This document shows, piece after piece, positions 48,486 to 57,813 of a DNA stretch of 64,000 nucleotides. Made by a program: the position numbers and the translations under genes. The first letter of the stretch is position 1, and the number at the start of each line of letters is the position of its first letter. The stretch comes from Acidobacteriota bacterium (lineage in GTDB: Bacteria; Actinomycetota; Acidimicrobiia; Acidimicrobiales; Microtrichaceae). The notes below the pieces were generated by a model. That model did no database searches. It was not told the origin of the DNA and saw nothing but the letters and a program-made list of their open reading frames with translations. Location: positions 62,001-126,000 of the forward strand of contig QEUP01000011.1 of NCBI GenBank assembly GCA_003577145.1, in the 5' to 3' direction.

Positions 48486-49761
48486 GATCGCCTTCCTGAT
48501 ACTCGTCGCCTACACGCTGGTGATGTTCCTGATCTCACGGACCCGTGAGCTGCCGGCGCTAGCGAACCCGTTCCCGGACCTCTCGGTGGTGTTCGTCATC
48601 CCGGCGTTGAACGAAGCGGAGGTGCTCGGCGACTCGATCTCGCGGCTGCTGGCGATCTGTCGGCCGGGGGATGCCGTACTGGTGGTCGACGACGGCTCCG
48701 ACGACGGGACCGCAGAGGTCGCTCGCAGCTACCTCGGTGAGCGCGTCTGGCTGCTTCGCCGTCACCCCCCTGAGTGTCGGCAGGGGAAGGGGGCGGTGTT
48801 GAACGAAATGTACCGGTTCGTGTCCGGGCTCTGTGAGCTCGCCGATCGGGATACGGCGTCGGTGCTGATGTGCGTCGTCGACGCCGACGGCCGGCTCGAC
48901 CCGAACGTGCTGGACGCGGTCCTACCGTACTTCGCCGAACCGCGGGTCGGTGCAGTGCAGATCGGCGTACGCATGTACAACCGTGACGACAACCTGTTGA
49001 CCCGGATGCAGGACGTGGAGTTCGTGTGCTTCACCGAGGTGTTCCAGCGATCCCGAGACAAGCTGGCATCGGCCGGACTCGGCGGCAACGGTCAGTTCAC
49101 CCGCCTGTCAGCCCTCCAGGCGCTCGGCGACGAACCATGGTCGGACTGCCTCACCGAGGATCTCGACGTCGGTATCCGCCTCGTCCTCAGCGGCAGCCTC
49201 AACCGCTACACACCCGACGCCGATGTGGCCCAACAGGCCATTCCCGAGGTCGGTCGCCTGGTGCGACAGCGCGCCCGCTGGTTCCAGGGATACATCCAGT
49301 GCCGCCGCCTCATCCGCAGGATAAGGAAGTCGCCGGCGACGACCGCGAGGCAACGGACCGATCTGAGGGTGAGCCTGCTGCTGCCCTGGTATCTGCTGTT
49401 CATCACCCCCGCGCTGGTCATCTCGCTGTTCCTCGTGACCGCCGGCCTGGCGCTGTTGCCCGACGAGATCGTCGCCTGGGGGTTCCCGAGCACCCTCTGG
49501 CACTTCCTGCTCTTCTACGGGCTCGGGTTCGGGCTGGGGCCGGTCTTCGGCTACATCTACTGGAGGCGGACTCGTCATCCCTTCGTCCGCTCAGTCGGCC
49601 TCGGTCACGTCTACCTCCTCTACGGTTACATCTGGGTGGCGGCGAGTTGGTGGGGGACCTTCGACGAGATCCGGGGCAGGAAACACTGGGCGAAGACCGC
49701 CAGGGAAACCGCCGCACAGCCGGGCCAGAGAGCGGCGCCGGACCTGGAGAACGCAGCTTGA
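48472..49761 (+). CDS. family 2 glycosyltransferase with membrane helices
   Basis: A 429-residue processive-type GT2 enzyme. One N-terminal helix (FTIAFLILVAYTLVMFLI) is followed by the GT-A domain with VFVIPALNEAE, VVDDGSDDGT, VVDADGRL (DxD), TEDLD (base Asp) and RQRARWFQGY (QxxRW), the motif set of chitin/hyaluronan/cellulose-type synthases. About four C-terminal helices follow. GGAG lies six bases before the GTG at 48472. The gene overlaps the divergent wecB start by 14 bases. Together they suggest synthesis of an exported polysaccharide containing HexNAc; linkage unknown. Confidence 0.87.
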   Translation: MFVFTIAFLILVAYTLVMFLISRTRELPALANPFPDLSVVFVIPALNEAEVLGDSISRLLAICRPGDAVLVVDDGSDDGTAEVARSYLGERVWLLRRHPPECRQGKGAVLNEMYRFVSGLCELADRDTASVLMCVVDADGRLDPNVLDAVLPYFAEPRVGAVQIGVRMYNRDDNLLTRMQDVEFVCFTEVFQRSRDKLASAGLGGNGQFTRLSALQALGDEPWSDCLTEDLDVGIRLVLSGSLNRYTPDADVAQQAIPEVGRLVRQRARWFQGYIQCRRLIRRIRKSPATTARQRTDLRVSLLLPWYLLFITPALVISLFLVTAGLALLPDEIVAWGFPSTLWHFLLFYGLGFGLGPVFGYIYWRRTRHPFVRSVGLGHVYLLYGYIWVAASWWGTFDEIRGRKHWAKTARETAAQPGQRAAPDLENAA

Positions 49762-49942
49762 GCAGCCGGGGCTGGCAACGGTCGGCTGCTGCTGCGTCTA
49801 ACCATCCGCTACCGCGAACAGAACTTGCAGCCGTATCAGGACGAAGGCGGGTCGAGGCGCCTGTGTACCGACTCCCTGCTCGGACACTGCCCGGCCGTGG
49901 CTCGGCGCACTGCCGCGCTCGGAACCAGCGGCAACAGCAGCT

Positions 49943-51700
49943 TCAACCGCGGGTGATGACCAGATCTGCGACGTGGGCCGCAGAGATCGGGCTGTGAACG
50001 GCGCCTCCGACGACGAGGTCGAAGCCGAGATCGCGCGCCCTTCCCAACGAGTCCATGTCGTTGACCGCGGTGGCGATCGACCTGGTGCCGGCTCGTGCCG
50101 CGGCCGACACGATGTTCCTGATCGAGTCGTCGTCGTGGGGGGTGCTGAGGTCGACCCGGACGGCGTAAGCGCGGGGCATACCTCCTGGCTCGGTGATGAA
50201 CTCCCCGACTTCGCGGTGATCGACGGCGAGCATGGCTCCCGCCTCGCACACGCAGTCGACCTGTGGGCGAACCCGCTCCCACTCCTCGTGGAGCACCTCG
50301 GCGGGTATGTCGAGACAGACATGGCCAGAGGGGAGGTGAGCCTCGTCGAGGAGGTCGGCCACCCCCCTGACGAACTCGGGGTCACGCAGCTGGGCACGGT
50401 TGGCGGCAACGTGAAGCACCGGCGCGGTGGAGCCCAGCTGGCGGAACCACTGACCCTCGCTGTTCACGCCCTCCCGTATGACCTGCCAACCGAGGGCGGT
50501 GGCCACGCCGCTGACGTCGGCCGCGGGTGCGAGCTCGGCCTCGGTGAGCAGCCTCCCGTCCCGCTTCATGCACGGCTCGGCGACGACGCCCAGGACCCTC
50601 TGGCTGGCCATCTCGATGACCGGCTGGTAGGTGACCTCGAGATCGCCCCGGGTGACCGCGATTGCGAGCTCCTGACCGAGCGCTCGGTGCTGGCGGATCT
50701 CCTCCTGGAGGCCCTCCTCGTAGAGCTCGAACCGGTCACCGCCGCGCGATTTGGCGAGGTAGAGCGCGGTCTCGGCCGCGCCGAAAAGGTCGTCGACGTC
50801 GCCCTCCCCCCTGGTGATGAGCACACCGAGGCTGGCGGTGATGCCTATGGCCTGACCGTCGAGCTCGACCGGCGCCTCGCGGACCGAGGAGAGAATGCGG
50901 TCGGCGACCAGGGACACCTCTGCCTCGACAGGGTCTATCAGCAGCGCGAACTCGTCACCCTCCCAACGCACGATGGTGTCGTGAGGACGGACCTGTGCCT
51001 GTAGCCGGTCTGCGACAGCGGTGAGGACCTTGTCACCGACTCCGTGGCCGTTCTCGTCGTTGATCGAGCGGAAGTTGTCCAAGTCGGCGAACACCAGGGC
51101 GAAACGGTGGCCATCGCGGACCGAACGGGCCATGGCCTGCTGCAGGTGATCGCGGAGCAGCCCGCGTCCGGCGAGCCCTGTGAGCAGGTCGACCTCGGGT
51201 GTGGCCAGCTGAGCCGCGCGCTGCCGCTCCTCGGTGACGTCACGTCCGATTGTGGCGAGCCAGCGCATGTCGCCTCCACGTGGGTCGGGCTCACCCACGA
51301 TGGTGACGTGCATCGTCCCCTGCTCGCCGTCGGGGCGCCGGCTGGGGATGTCACCCTCCCAGATCTTGCGCCGTATGACTACCGGGCGGATATCGCGGTA
51401 GTAGTGCTCGAATGCCTCGGGCGCGAAGAGATCCGCGGTGGTGAGCGCGGCCTCGTCGAAGCCCAGCGCCCGGTAGTGCGCCTGCGCCGCCGGGTTGAGG
51501 TAGATCACATGGCCGCTGTCGTCAGCGACGCCCACGAGCTGGTCGGTTGCCTCGATGAGTGCGAGGAGCTGGTCGACCGGCAGTCGGCTGGAGTCTTGGA
51601 CCTCTCCCTGGGGTGGGAGCGATTCCCCTCGGGACATCGTGGCGCCTCTACCCTGAACCCTTCCGGCCTCCACTGGCGTGGACTGAACTGTACCGGCCAT
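49943..51700 (-). CDS. PAS-GGDEF-(degenerate EAL) signalling protein
   Basis: About 585 residues. A PAS sensor (about 45-160: ATDQLVGVADDSGHVIYLN...) is followed by a GGDEF domain with EGDEF at about 247-251 and FADLDNFRSIND metal/GTP residues, so cyclase activity is plausible. The C-terminal EAL-like domain keeps YQPVIEM, but the EAL motif has become AEPC, and the DDFGTG loop reads AVDHREVGEF; phosphodiesterase activity is unlikely. The ATG at 51700 is preferred (AAGGTGAG upstream) over GTG 51715. It is divergent from the TetR gene at 51809, whose operator lies between them. Confidence 0.85.
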   Translation of the reverse strand: MAGTVQSTPVEAGRVQGRGATMSRGESLPPQGEVQDSSRLPVDQLLALIEATDQLVGVADDSGHVIYLNPAAQAHYRALGFDEAALTTADLFAPEAFEHYYRDIRPVVIRRKIWEGDIPSRRPDGEQGTMHVTIVGEPDPRGGDMRWLATIGRDVTEERQRAAQLATPEVDLLTGLAGRGLLRDHLQQAMARSVRDGHRFALVFADLDNFRSINDENGHGVGDKVLTAVADRLQAQVRPHDTIVRWEGDEFALLIDPVEAEVSLVADRILSSVREAPVELDGQAIGITASLGVLITRGEGDVDDLFGAAETALYLAKSRGGDRFELYEEGLQEEIRQHRALGQELAIAVTRGDLEVTYQPVIEMASQRVLGVVAEPCMKRDGRLLTEAELAPAADVSGVATALGWQVIREGVNSEGQWFRQLGSTAPVLHVAANRAQLRDPEFVRGVADLLDEAHLPSGHVCLDIPAEVLHEEWERVRPQVDCVCEAGAMLAVDHREVGEFITEPGGMPRAYAVRVDLSTPHDDDSIRNIVSAAARAGTRSIATAVNDMDSLGRARDLGFDLVVGGAVHSPISAAHVADLVITRG

Positions 51701-51763
51701 CTCGCTCACCTTCACCGGGTCGGTGCCGACCTGACGGGCGTGGTTACGGGGCTGTGCGATTGC

Positions 51764-51797
51764 TGCTACAATGCAACACTTTCGTTACTCTGTTGCA
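51764..51797 (+). promoter_or_regulatory. operator-like inverted repeat TGCAACA-N12-TGTTGCA with an extra half-site
   Basis: TGCAACA (51772-51778) and TGTTGCA (51791-51797) are perfect inverted 7-base arms with a 12-base spacer. TGCTACA (51764-51770), one base upstream, is a third half-site and is the exact complement of the TGTAGCA arm at 19693. It stands 12 bases before the TetR start at 51809 and in the leader of the divergent PAS-GGDEF gene. Confidence 0.5.
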
Positions 51798-51808
51798 CCG
51801 ACGTGGCC

Positions 51809-52399
51809 ATGATCCGACTGCCCCAGGCCCTGAAGGGCCTGCCCGAGGTTCCCCCACCCGAGCTGGACCCGCTGCTCGATGCCGCCACCAACTGCTTCCT
51901 GCGCCACGGCGTCAGCCGCACCCGGGTACCCGACATCGCCGCGGCAATGGGTGTCAATCGGGTGACGGTCTACCGGCAGGCCGGCAACGTGAGCTCGGTG
52001 GCGCGCCTGTTGCTGGCCCGAGAGCTGCACCGGATGCTCGAGGCTTTGCCGGTCATCCTCGCCGACGAGAACGGCCCGGCTTCGGTGCGGCGCCTCGTCG
52101 CCACCGTCGTCGAGGCTTGCCGCCGGCATCCGGTGATGGCCAAGGTGCTCGCCGACGAGCCCGAGGTCATCGGTCCGTTCCTCAACGAGCTCCCCGCAGT
52201 CATAGAGCGGGGCAGCGCCGCTGTCGCACCCGTGCTCGACGCCATGATGCACAGCGGCGACCTCATGCGGCGCGACCCACAGGTCCTCGCCGAGCTCCTG
52301 GTGCGGCTGGCGGTGACACTGGTGGTCGCACCCGCTGACGAGCGCCTCGACGCCCTCCTCGACCAGACGCTCACGCCGCTGCTGGAACCGCTGCCATGA
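51809..52399 (+). CDS. TetR-family transcriptional regulator
   Basis: A 196-residue TetR protein. The helix-turn-helix region reads VSRTRVPDIAAAMGVNRVTVYRQAGNVSSVARLL, slightly degenerate in the YRYF position (YRQA). The C-terminal domain is helical with no ligand signature. The start is ATG 51809 or GTG 51803; neither has a ribosome site. An operator-like repeat lies just upstream. Its stop overlaps the ATG of the AarF-like kinase gene (ATGA), so regulator and kinase are co-expressed and the operator probably controls both, plus possibly the divergent c-di-GMP gene. Confidence 0.8.
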   Translation: MIRLPQALKGLPEVPPPELDPLLDAATNCFLRHGVSRTRVPDIAAAMGVNRVTVYRQAGNVSSVARLLLARELHRMLEALPVILADENGPASVRRLVATVVEACRRHPVMAKVLADEPEVIGPFLNELPAVIERGSAAVAPVLDAMMHSGDLMRRDPQVLAELLVRLAVTLVVAPADERLDALLDQTLTPLLEPLP

Positions 52400-53763
52400 C
52401 CATCATCCATCCGAGCACACCGACACGGAAGCCGCCGCGCAGGGGATCGCGCATGGCCGACGCCGGGCGCCTCGCCGACATCGTCGTCACCGTGGGCCGA
52501 CACCAGATCGTGGCGGTGGGCCAGGGTGGCCGGCAGGTGGTCGCCGAACCCCGGAGGGTCGGCCCGCAACGGCTGGCCGTCGGGCTGCGTCGCGCCTTCG
52601 CCGATCTGGGACCGACCTTCATCAAGCTGGGCCAGCTCGTGGCTTCCAGCCCCGGCCTGTTCCCGGATCTGCTGTCGCTCGAGTTCCGGCGGCTGCTCGA
52701 CTCCTTGCCTCCCGAACGGCCCGAGATCGTCCAGGCGACGCTGCGGAGCGAGCTGCGGCAGCCCCTCGGTCACGTGTTCGCCGAATTCGACTTCGAGCCC
52801 ATCGCCGCCGCGTCGATCGGCCAGGTCCACGTCGCCTACCTGAAGGACGGCACCAAGGTCGCGGTGAAGGTTCGCCGGCCAGGCCTGAGATCCGTGGTCG
52901 ACAGGGACCTACGGCTGCTCGCCCTTGGCGCCAGGGCGCTCGAACGGGCCGGAACGGCCGGTTCGGTGATCAACCCCGCCGGGATCGTCGCGGACTTCAA
53001 GACGACGCTGCGGGCCGAGATCGACTTCCGCAACGAGGCCAGGTGGATGCGCTCCTTCGAGGAGAACCTGCGCTCGTTCGGCTCCAACGACCGGATCATC
53101 GTGCCCAAGCCCGTCGACGAGCTGGTCACCGAGCGCGTCCTGGTGATGGAGTTCATCGAGGGTGTTTCGATCGATGACCGGCCCGCACTACGGGACTCCG
53201 GTCACGACCTCCCCGGACTGCTCCGGTCCGGTGTGCGGGCGTGGCTGGAGGCGGCGCTGGAACACGGGCTGTTCCACGGTGACGTCCATGCCGGGAACAT
53301 CTTCATCACCCCCGACGGCCGGGTCGCATTCCTGGACTTCGGCATCACCGGAACCCTCCCGGAGGTGGTCCGGGAGGTGCTCAGCCGCTCGTTGCCCCCG
53401 TTGCTGATCGCCGGTGACGTACATCCCCTCGTGAGCGGACTCAACGACCTCGGCGTCTCCTCCGGCAACGCCGACCTGGACCGGGTCGAAGACGACGTGC
53501 GCAAGTTCGTGCAACCTGTGCTGGATCAACCGCTATCGGAGATCTCCTACTCGGAGGTGCTGATGGGGGTGCTCAGGGTTGCTTTCCGTCACCGGCTCCA
53601 ACTCCCGCGCGAGCTGGTGCTGATCGTCAAGCAGCTCATCTACTTCGAGCGCTACGCCAAGGAGCTCGCCCCGGACTACCGGATACTCGCCGATCCATCG
53701 ATCGTCGAGTTCGTCGCGAGGCAGATGCAACAGACCGCTCCGGGCCCGGGTCATCGACCGTGA
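52396..53763 (+). CDS. AarF/UbiB-family (ABC1) atypical kinase
   Basis: A 455-residue UbiB-family protein. FIKLGQ (75-80) is the KxGQ motif, IAAASIGQVH the Ala-rich nucleotide loop (in place of a Gly-rich loop), VAVKVRRPG the ATP Lys, LFHGDVHAGNIF the catalytic loop and FLDFGITG the metal-binding DFG. Family members are linked to quinone or isoprenoid lipid metabolism as ATPases. There is no membrane helix at the C-terminus, unlike proteobacterial UbiB. It is coupled to the TetR gene by a four-base overlap. Confidence 0.85.
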   Translation: MTIIHPSTPTRKPPRRGSRMADAGRLADIVVTVGRHQIVAVGQGGRQVVAEPRRVGPQRLAVGLRRAFADLGPTFIKLGQLVASSPGLFPDLLSLEFRRLLDSLPPERPEIVQATLRSELRQPLGHVFAEFDFEPIAAASIGQVHVAYLKDGTKVAVKVRRPGLRSVVDRDLRLLALGARALERAGTAGSVINPAGIVADFKTTLRAEIDFRNEARWMRSFEENLRSFGSNDRIIVPKPVDELVTERVLVMEFIEGVSIDDRPALRDSGHDLPGLLRSGVRAWLEAALEHGLFHGDVHAGNIFITPDGRVAFLDFGITGTLPEVVREVLSRSLPPLLIAGDVHPLVSGLNDLGVSSGNADLDRVEDDVRKFVQPVLDQPLSEISYSEVLMGVLRVAFRHRLQLPRELVLIVKQLIYFERYAKELAPDYRILADPSIVEFVARQMQQTAPGPGHRP

Positions 53764-53828
53764 ACGGTCGGGGCCCCGCGCGCCGGTAGCGTTCGTCCCG
53801 GAGTCACGACGACGAGGGGGCAGGCCAC

Positions 53829-56351
53829 GTGCTGAAGATCGCCTTGCGCGGGATCCGGGACAACCCGGTTCGGTTCCTGTCGACCGCTCTGGCGATAGTC
53901 CTCGGCGTAGGCTTCTTCGTCGGCACCCTCGTGCTCTCCCACACCCTCCAGTCGACCATCACCAACTCGATCGAGGAGGCGTTCGCCGGCGTCGACGCCA
54001 TCGTCAGGTCCAAGGAGTCGATCGAGTTCGGTGGCTTCGAGATCCGCGCGACGATCCCCGCGTCGGAGACAGCCGACGTCGAGAAGGTGAGCGGTGTGGC
54101 TGTCGCCGCGCCGGTCCTGCGCGGCTACGCCCAGGTCGTCGAGGATGACGGCAAGGCACTGAGCAGCACCGGTACGCCGTTCGGCCTCAACTGGGTCGAC
54201 GACGAGAGGCTCAACCCGTTCAGGATCTCCGAGGGCACCGCACCGGCGGCAGCGGACGAGATCGTCATCGACGAAGCAAGCTTCGAAGACGGCGGCTTCC
54301 GGATCGGTCAACAGGTCAGGGTGTTACCCCTCGGCGAGAACGAGCCGTTCACGCTGGTGGGCGTCTTCTCCGCCGGGAACGAGGCGAGCTTCGGCGGTCA
54401 ACGGACGACCGCGTTCACTCTGGAAGGGGCCGAGAAGGTATTCGGGACCGATCAGGCCAACCAGATCTGGGCCGCCGCCGAAGCCGGGGTCACACCCCGC
54501 GAGCTCGAGGAGGAGTTGAACGAGAGCCTGCCCGACGACCTGGAAGCGGTCAGCGGGGCAGAGGCCATCGAGGAGTTCGAGCAGCAGGCGAGCACCGCCA
54601 CCGGCGTCGTCAACCAGGTCCTGCTGGTCTTCTCAGCTGTGGCGCTCTTCGTCGGGACCTTCATCATCTACAACACCTTCTCCATCACCGTCACCCAGCG
54701 AACCCGTGAGATGGCGCTTCTCCGAGCCGTCGGCGCCAGCCGCCGCCAGGTGACCCGCAGCGTCCTACTGGAATCCCTTCTCGTCGGGATCGTCTCGTCC
54801 TTGATCGGCGTGCTCGCCGGCGTCGGGCTGGCCCAGTTGATCCTCGTGGTGCTCGAGAGCCTCGGTGTGGGCTTCGCGGCCTCCTTGGCCGTCCCCCTTT
54901 CGGCGCTGGGGCTGGGCACTCTGGTGGGAACGGTCATCACCCTGTTCGCCGCGCTGATACCGGCGCGCCGAGCCGCCCGGGTCCCCCCTGTGCAGGCCAT
55001 GCGCGCGACCTCTCTGGAGGCGACGCGGATCTCGCGTAGCCGCTTGACGCTGGGCCTGCTGCTGGCGCTGCTGGGTGCCGCCGCCGCCGCACGTGGCCTC
55101 ATCGGCAACCACGTCCGGAGCCTGGCGTGGTCCGGTGTCTTCCTCCTGGTGGCGGTGATGGTGCTCGGCCCGATCCTCGCCGGGCCCCTTTCGCGACTGC
55201 TGGGTGCCGCCCTCGTCGCCCTGCGGGGGATCGTCGGTGAGATCGCCCGCTCCAACGCCGCTCGAAACCCCAGGCGCACCGCCATCACCGCTCTGGCCCT
55301 GACCATCGGCATGACGCTGGTCTCTGCGGCGACGGTGTTCGCTGCCACGATGCAGACATCGCTGGACAACCAGTATCGGAACCAGATCACCGCCGATCTC
55401 GTGGTCGCTGTCGACCCTGGCATCGCATTGTTCGGGGGAGGCCTCAGCGGTGATGTCCAGACCCAGATCGCCGCCATCGACGGGGTGAGCGCCGCGGTAC
55501 CCGTGCGCACGACCTTCGCCGAGTACGGCGACCGGGCGGCCGACACCGTCAGCGGTGTCAGCGCTGCCGAGGTGAGCCGGGTACTCGACCTCGGTGTCAG
55601 CGAAGGCTCGCTCACCGACCTCGCGGCGGGAACGGTGGCGGTCTACTCCTCCTACGCCGAGGACTCGGGCCTGAAGGTCGGCGACACCGTCAGCCTGCGC
55701 TTCCAGCTCGAGACCATCGACCTGCGGATCGTCGCCGAGTACGCGAAGGATCAGCTGGTGGGGAACTGGGTGGTCGACAACTCGGTCATAGCCCGAGCCA
55801 CACCGCACGCGCTCGACTCGTTGATACTGGTCGACACCGAGGAAGGACGCACCGCCGCGGTCGAGAGGCGCCTCGACGATCTCCTCGCCGACAACCCGAC
55901 CGCGCAGGTGCAGACGCCCGAAGAGTACGCAGCCGACCAGGCGGGCAGCATCAACACCCTCCTGTATCTGATGTGGGGGCTGCTCGGCTTCTCGGTGCTG
56001 ATCGCGCTGCTCGGTGTGGCCAACACCATGGCGCTGTCGGTCTTCGAGCGCACCCGAGAGCTCGGCCTGCTGCGCGCCGTGGGGATGACCCGCCGGCAGC
56101 TGAGGTCCGCGGTGCGCTACGAGGCCGGGATCATCGGCTTCATCGGTACCGCACTCGGCCTCGGTCTCGGCCTGTTCTGCGGCTTCCTCGGCAGCGAGGC
56201 CGCCGATGACTCCTTCCCGGACTTCGCGGTGCCCTGGATGCAGCTCGCCATCATCGCCGCCGTGGGCCTGGTGTCGGGAATCGTCTCGGGCAATCCGCCG
56301 GCACGGCGCGCCAGCCGCCTCGACATCCTCGACGCCATCCAGCAGGACTGA
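53829..56351 (+). CDS. MacB/FtsX-type ABC transporter permease, two-module form
   Basis: An 840-residue permease. An N-terminal helix (about 15-37) is followed by an extracytoplasmic MacB-PCD-like domain, a first FtsX bundle (about 255-400, with TQRTREMALLRAVGASRRQVTRSVLLESL), more helices, a second extracytoplasmic domain and a second FtsX bundle (about 705-835, with FERTRELGLLRAVGMTRRQLRSAV). The layout is that of lipoprotein- or antimicrobial-type ABC exporters. The GTG at 53829 fits GAGGGGGCAGGCC upstream. The ATPase partner is not adjacent on either side, which is unusual. Confidence 0.85.
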   Translation: MLKIALRGIRDNPVRFLSTALAIVLGVGFFVGTLVLSHTLQSTITNSIEEAFAGVDAIVRSKESIEFGGFEIRATIPASETADVEKVSGVAVAAPVLRGYAQVVEDDGKALSSTGTPFGLNWVDDERLNPFRISEGTAPAAADEIVIDEASFEDGGFRIGQQVRVLPLGENEPFTLVGVFSAGNEASFGGQRTTAFTLEGAEKVFGTDQANQIWAAAEAGVTPRELEEELNESLPDDLEAVSGAEAIEEFEQQASTATGVVNQVLLVFSAVALFVGTFIIYNTFSITVTQRTREMALLRAVGASRRQVTRSVLLESLLVGIVSSLIGVLAGVGLAQLILVVLESLGVGFAASLAVPLSALGLGTLVGTVITLFAALIPARRAARVPPVQAMRATSLEATRISRSRLTLGLLLALLGAAAAARGLIGNHVRSLAWSGVFLLVAVMVLGPILAGPLSRLLGAALVALRGIVGEIARSNAARNPRRTAITALALTIGMTLVSAATVFAATMQTSLDNQYRNQITADLVVAVDPGIALFGGGLSGDVQTQIAAIDGVSAAVPVRTTFAEYGDRAADTVSGVSAAEVSRVLDLGVSEGSLTDLAAGTVAVYSSYAEDSGLKVGDTVSLRFQLETIDLRIVAEYAKDQLVGNWVVDNSVIARATPHALDSLILVDTEEGRTAAVERRLDDLLADNPTAQVQTPEEYAADQAGSINTLLYLMWGLLGFSVLIALLGVANTMALSVFERTRELGLLRAVGMTRRQLRSAVRYEAGIIGFIGTALGLGLGLFCGFLGSEAADDSFPDFAVPWMQLAIIAAVGLVSGIVSGNPPARRASRLDILDAIQQD

Positions 56352-56416
56352 CATGGCTTCGCGGGCCATGCGGCCGAGCGGTGCCATCCCCGGACCAGGA
56401 CTCCTATGGTGGAGGT

Positions 56417-56659
56417 GTGGCAGAGACCGAAGTCGTACAGCAGCCGTCGACCTCCGACGTCGACGAGGAGGAAGGCGACCGCCTGGCGCACATCGGCAGA
56501 GCCGAGGACGTCACCCGCGCCTATGTCACCGGCGAGGTGATAACCGCCTTGTGCGGCAAGCGCTTCGTCCCCACACGGGACCCGAGCCGCTACCCGGTCT
56601 GCGAACCCTGCAAGCAACTGCTCGACCGGCTCAAGGCCGGCCGCACCGGCATGAACTGA
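56417..56659 (+). CDS. DUF3039-family small protein
   Basis: An 80-residue actinobacterial DUF3039 protein. HIG (H25), ALCGKRFVP (C46) and PVCEPCKQLLD (C62, C65) provide a likely zinc site. GTG start at 56417: TATGGT (56405-56410) fits a -10 hexamer six bases upstream, so the transcript is probably leaderless; the GGAGGT in between touches the start codon and is too close to act as a ribosome site. Function unknown; widely conserved near housekeeping genes of actinobacteria. Confidence 0.8.
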   Translation: MAETEVVQQPSTSDVDEEEGDRLAHIGRAEDVTRAYVTGEVITALCGKRFVPTRDPSRYPVCEPCKQLLDRLKAGRTGMN

Positions 56660-56714
56660 CGCTCCATCAGGAGATGTGAGACACTTGGAGCCCGTACGTA
56701 TCAGTCGAGCCGGC

Positions 56715-56732
56715 CCCGCGTGACAACGCGGG
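56715..56732. promoter_or_regulatory. 7-base-arm inverted repeat in the leader of a tetR gene
   Basis: CCCGCGT-GACA-ACGCGGG is a perfect inverted repeat 27 bases before the ATG at 56759. It could be the operator for the TetR protein it precedes or an RNA hairpin; its half-sites do not resemble those of the other two TetR genes. Confidence 0.35.
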
Positions 56733-56758
56733 TTACGCCAGCAGGAAGGGTGAGCTCC

Positions 56759-57352
56759 ATGCCGGCCCGGGTGACCGAGGAGCGTCTCGTACTCGAAGCG
56801 GCTGCCGAGTGCTTCGCCGACCGGGGATTCGAGGAGACGACCATCGAGGACGTCGCCGACCGGGCCGCGGTCTCCCGGGCGACGGTGTACCGGTATGTCG
56901 GCAACAAGCAGGCGCTCGTGGCACGGGTGATGATCGAGGAGGCGGCCAACCTCATCGAGGTCGTCGGCGCTGCCCTCAAGGGCGCCGACACCGTCGACGG
57001 GCTGGTGCGAACCGGCGTTGCCAGCGCGTTGCGCGTCATCAACGACCGCCCACTGATGGCCAGGATGGCCGGCCCGGACCTGGAGACCAACCTCCCCCGG
57101 TTCACGACCGACAGCACCGGGCTGGTGCGGCTGTGCGTGGACGGCCTGTGGGCGGTGCTCGAGCCGATGCAGGGCCACCTCCTGCCGGCCACCGGCCCGG
57201 TCATGGGCAGGATCGCCCTCGAGGAGGTGGTCCGCTTCGTCCTGTGCCGGGTGCACACTCCCACGTTGGACGCAGACAACCGTGATCCCGAGGCGGCCGC
57301 CGAGCGGGCCTCGTTGATGCTCACCCCGGCGATCCTCGCCACCTTCCGCTGA
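56759..57352 (+). CDS. TetR-family transcriptional regulator
   Basis: A 197-residue TetR protein with HTH at about 26-46 (TTIEDVADRAAVSRATVYRYVGNKQAL). The ATG at 56759 is preceded by GGAAGGGTG, better than the GTG at 56720 in the same frame. The ligand-binding domain is generic. It stands alone, 100 bases after the DUF3039 gene. Closest resemblance inside the window is to the regulators at 19734 and 51809 (TVYRY-type recognition helix). Confidence 0.85.
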   Translation: MPARVTEERLVLEAAAECFADRGFEETTIEDVADRAAVSRATVYRYVGNKQALVARVMIEEAANLIEVVGAALKGADTVDGLVRTGVASALRVINDRPLMARMAGPDLETNLPRFTTDSTGLVRLCVDGLWAVLEPMQGHLLPATGPVMGRIALEEVVRFVLCRVHTPTLDADNRDPEAAAERASLMLTPAILATFR

Positions 57353-57559
57353 CAGGCGTTGCGGTGGGCTGCCCGCCATGCCTCGGCGCGTGCCGTGAAC
57401 CCGGCGAAACCCGTTTGACGCCGCGGGGACAATGGCTCACAGTTCGCGTAGTTTTCACAACCTCGTGACCTGCCAGTCACGCCCGCACCCGAAAATGCAG
57501 TACCCGGCGACTCGCCGGGTGCCAGGCCCGCCCATGACCCTCGACCCTCGAGGTTGACG

Positions 57560-57802
57560 ATGCTCCCGTCCAACGCGTCCCCTCCCAACTCCCCGACCGA
57601 GCCCGCCGCGCTGCCCGGCGAACAGGTCGAGATCAGATGCAGCTTCGACGGATCCTGGACATCGGGCTTCGAGATCGCCGAGGTCCTCGCGACCGACGGC
57701 AGCGGTCACAAGCTGCAGATCAAGCGGGTGAGCGACGGCGAGATCCTGCCGTCGCTCTTCCCACCCGACGTCGTCCGCGGTCGCCGCTTCCCGAGCGGCT
57801 GA
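57560..57802 (+). CDS. small beta-rich protein, function unknown (flanks FGGY kinase)
   Basis: An 80-residue protein from ATG 57560 (a TTG two codons earlier is also possible). After a Pro/Ser/Asn-rich 20-residue lead it reads GEQVEIRCSFDGSWTSGFEIAEVL...HKLQIKRVSDGEILPSLFPPDVVR, a strand pattern with a central Trp that suggests a small SH3-like barrel. It resembles the product at 59548-59796 in length and spacing of strands. Convergent with the FGGY kinase gene, 11 bases apart. No family recognised. Confidence 0.5.
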   Translation: MLPSNASPPNSPTEPAALPGEQVEIRCSFDGSWTSGFEIAEVLATDGSGHKLQIKRVSDGEILPSLFPPDVVRGRRFPSG

Positions 57803-57813
57803 CCACCCAGGGC

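Noticed and set aside
54765-56387. 540-codon minus-strand frame opposite the FtsX-type permease
   Set aside because: Antisense shadow of a gene with two clear FtsX modules.
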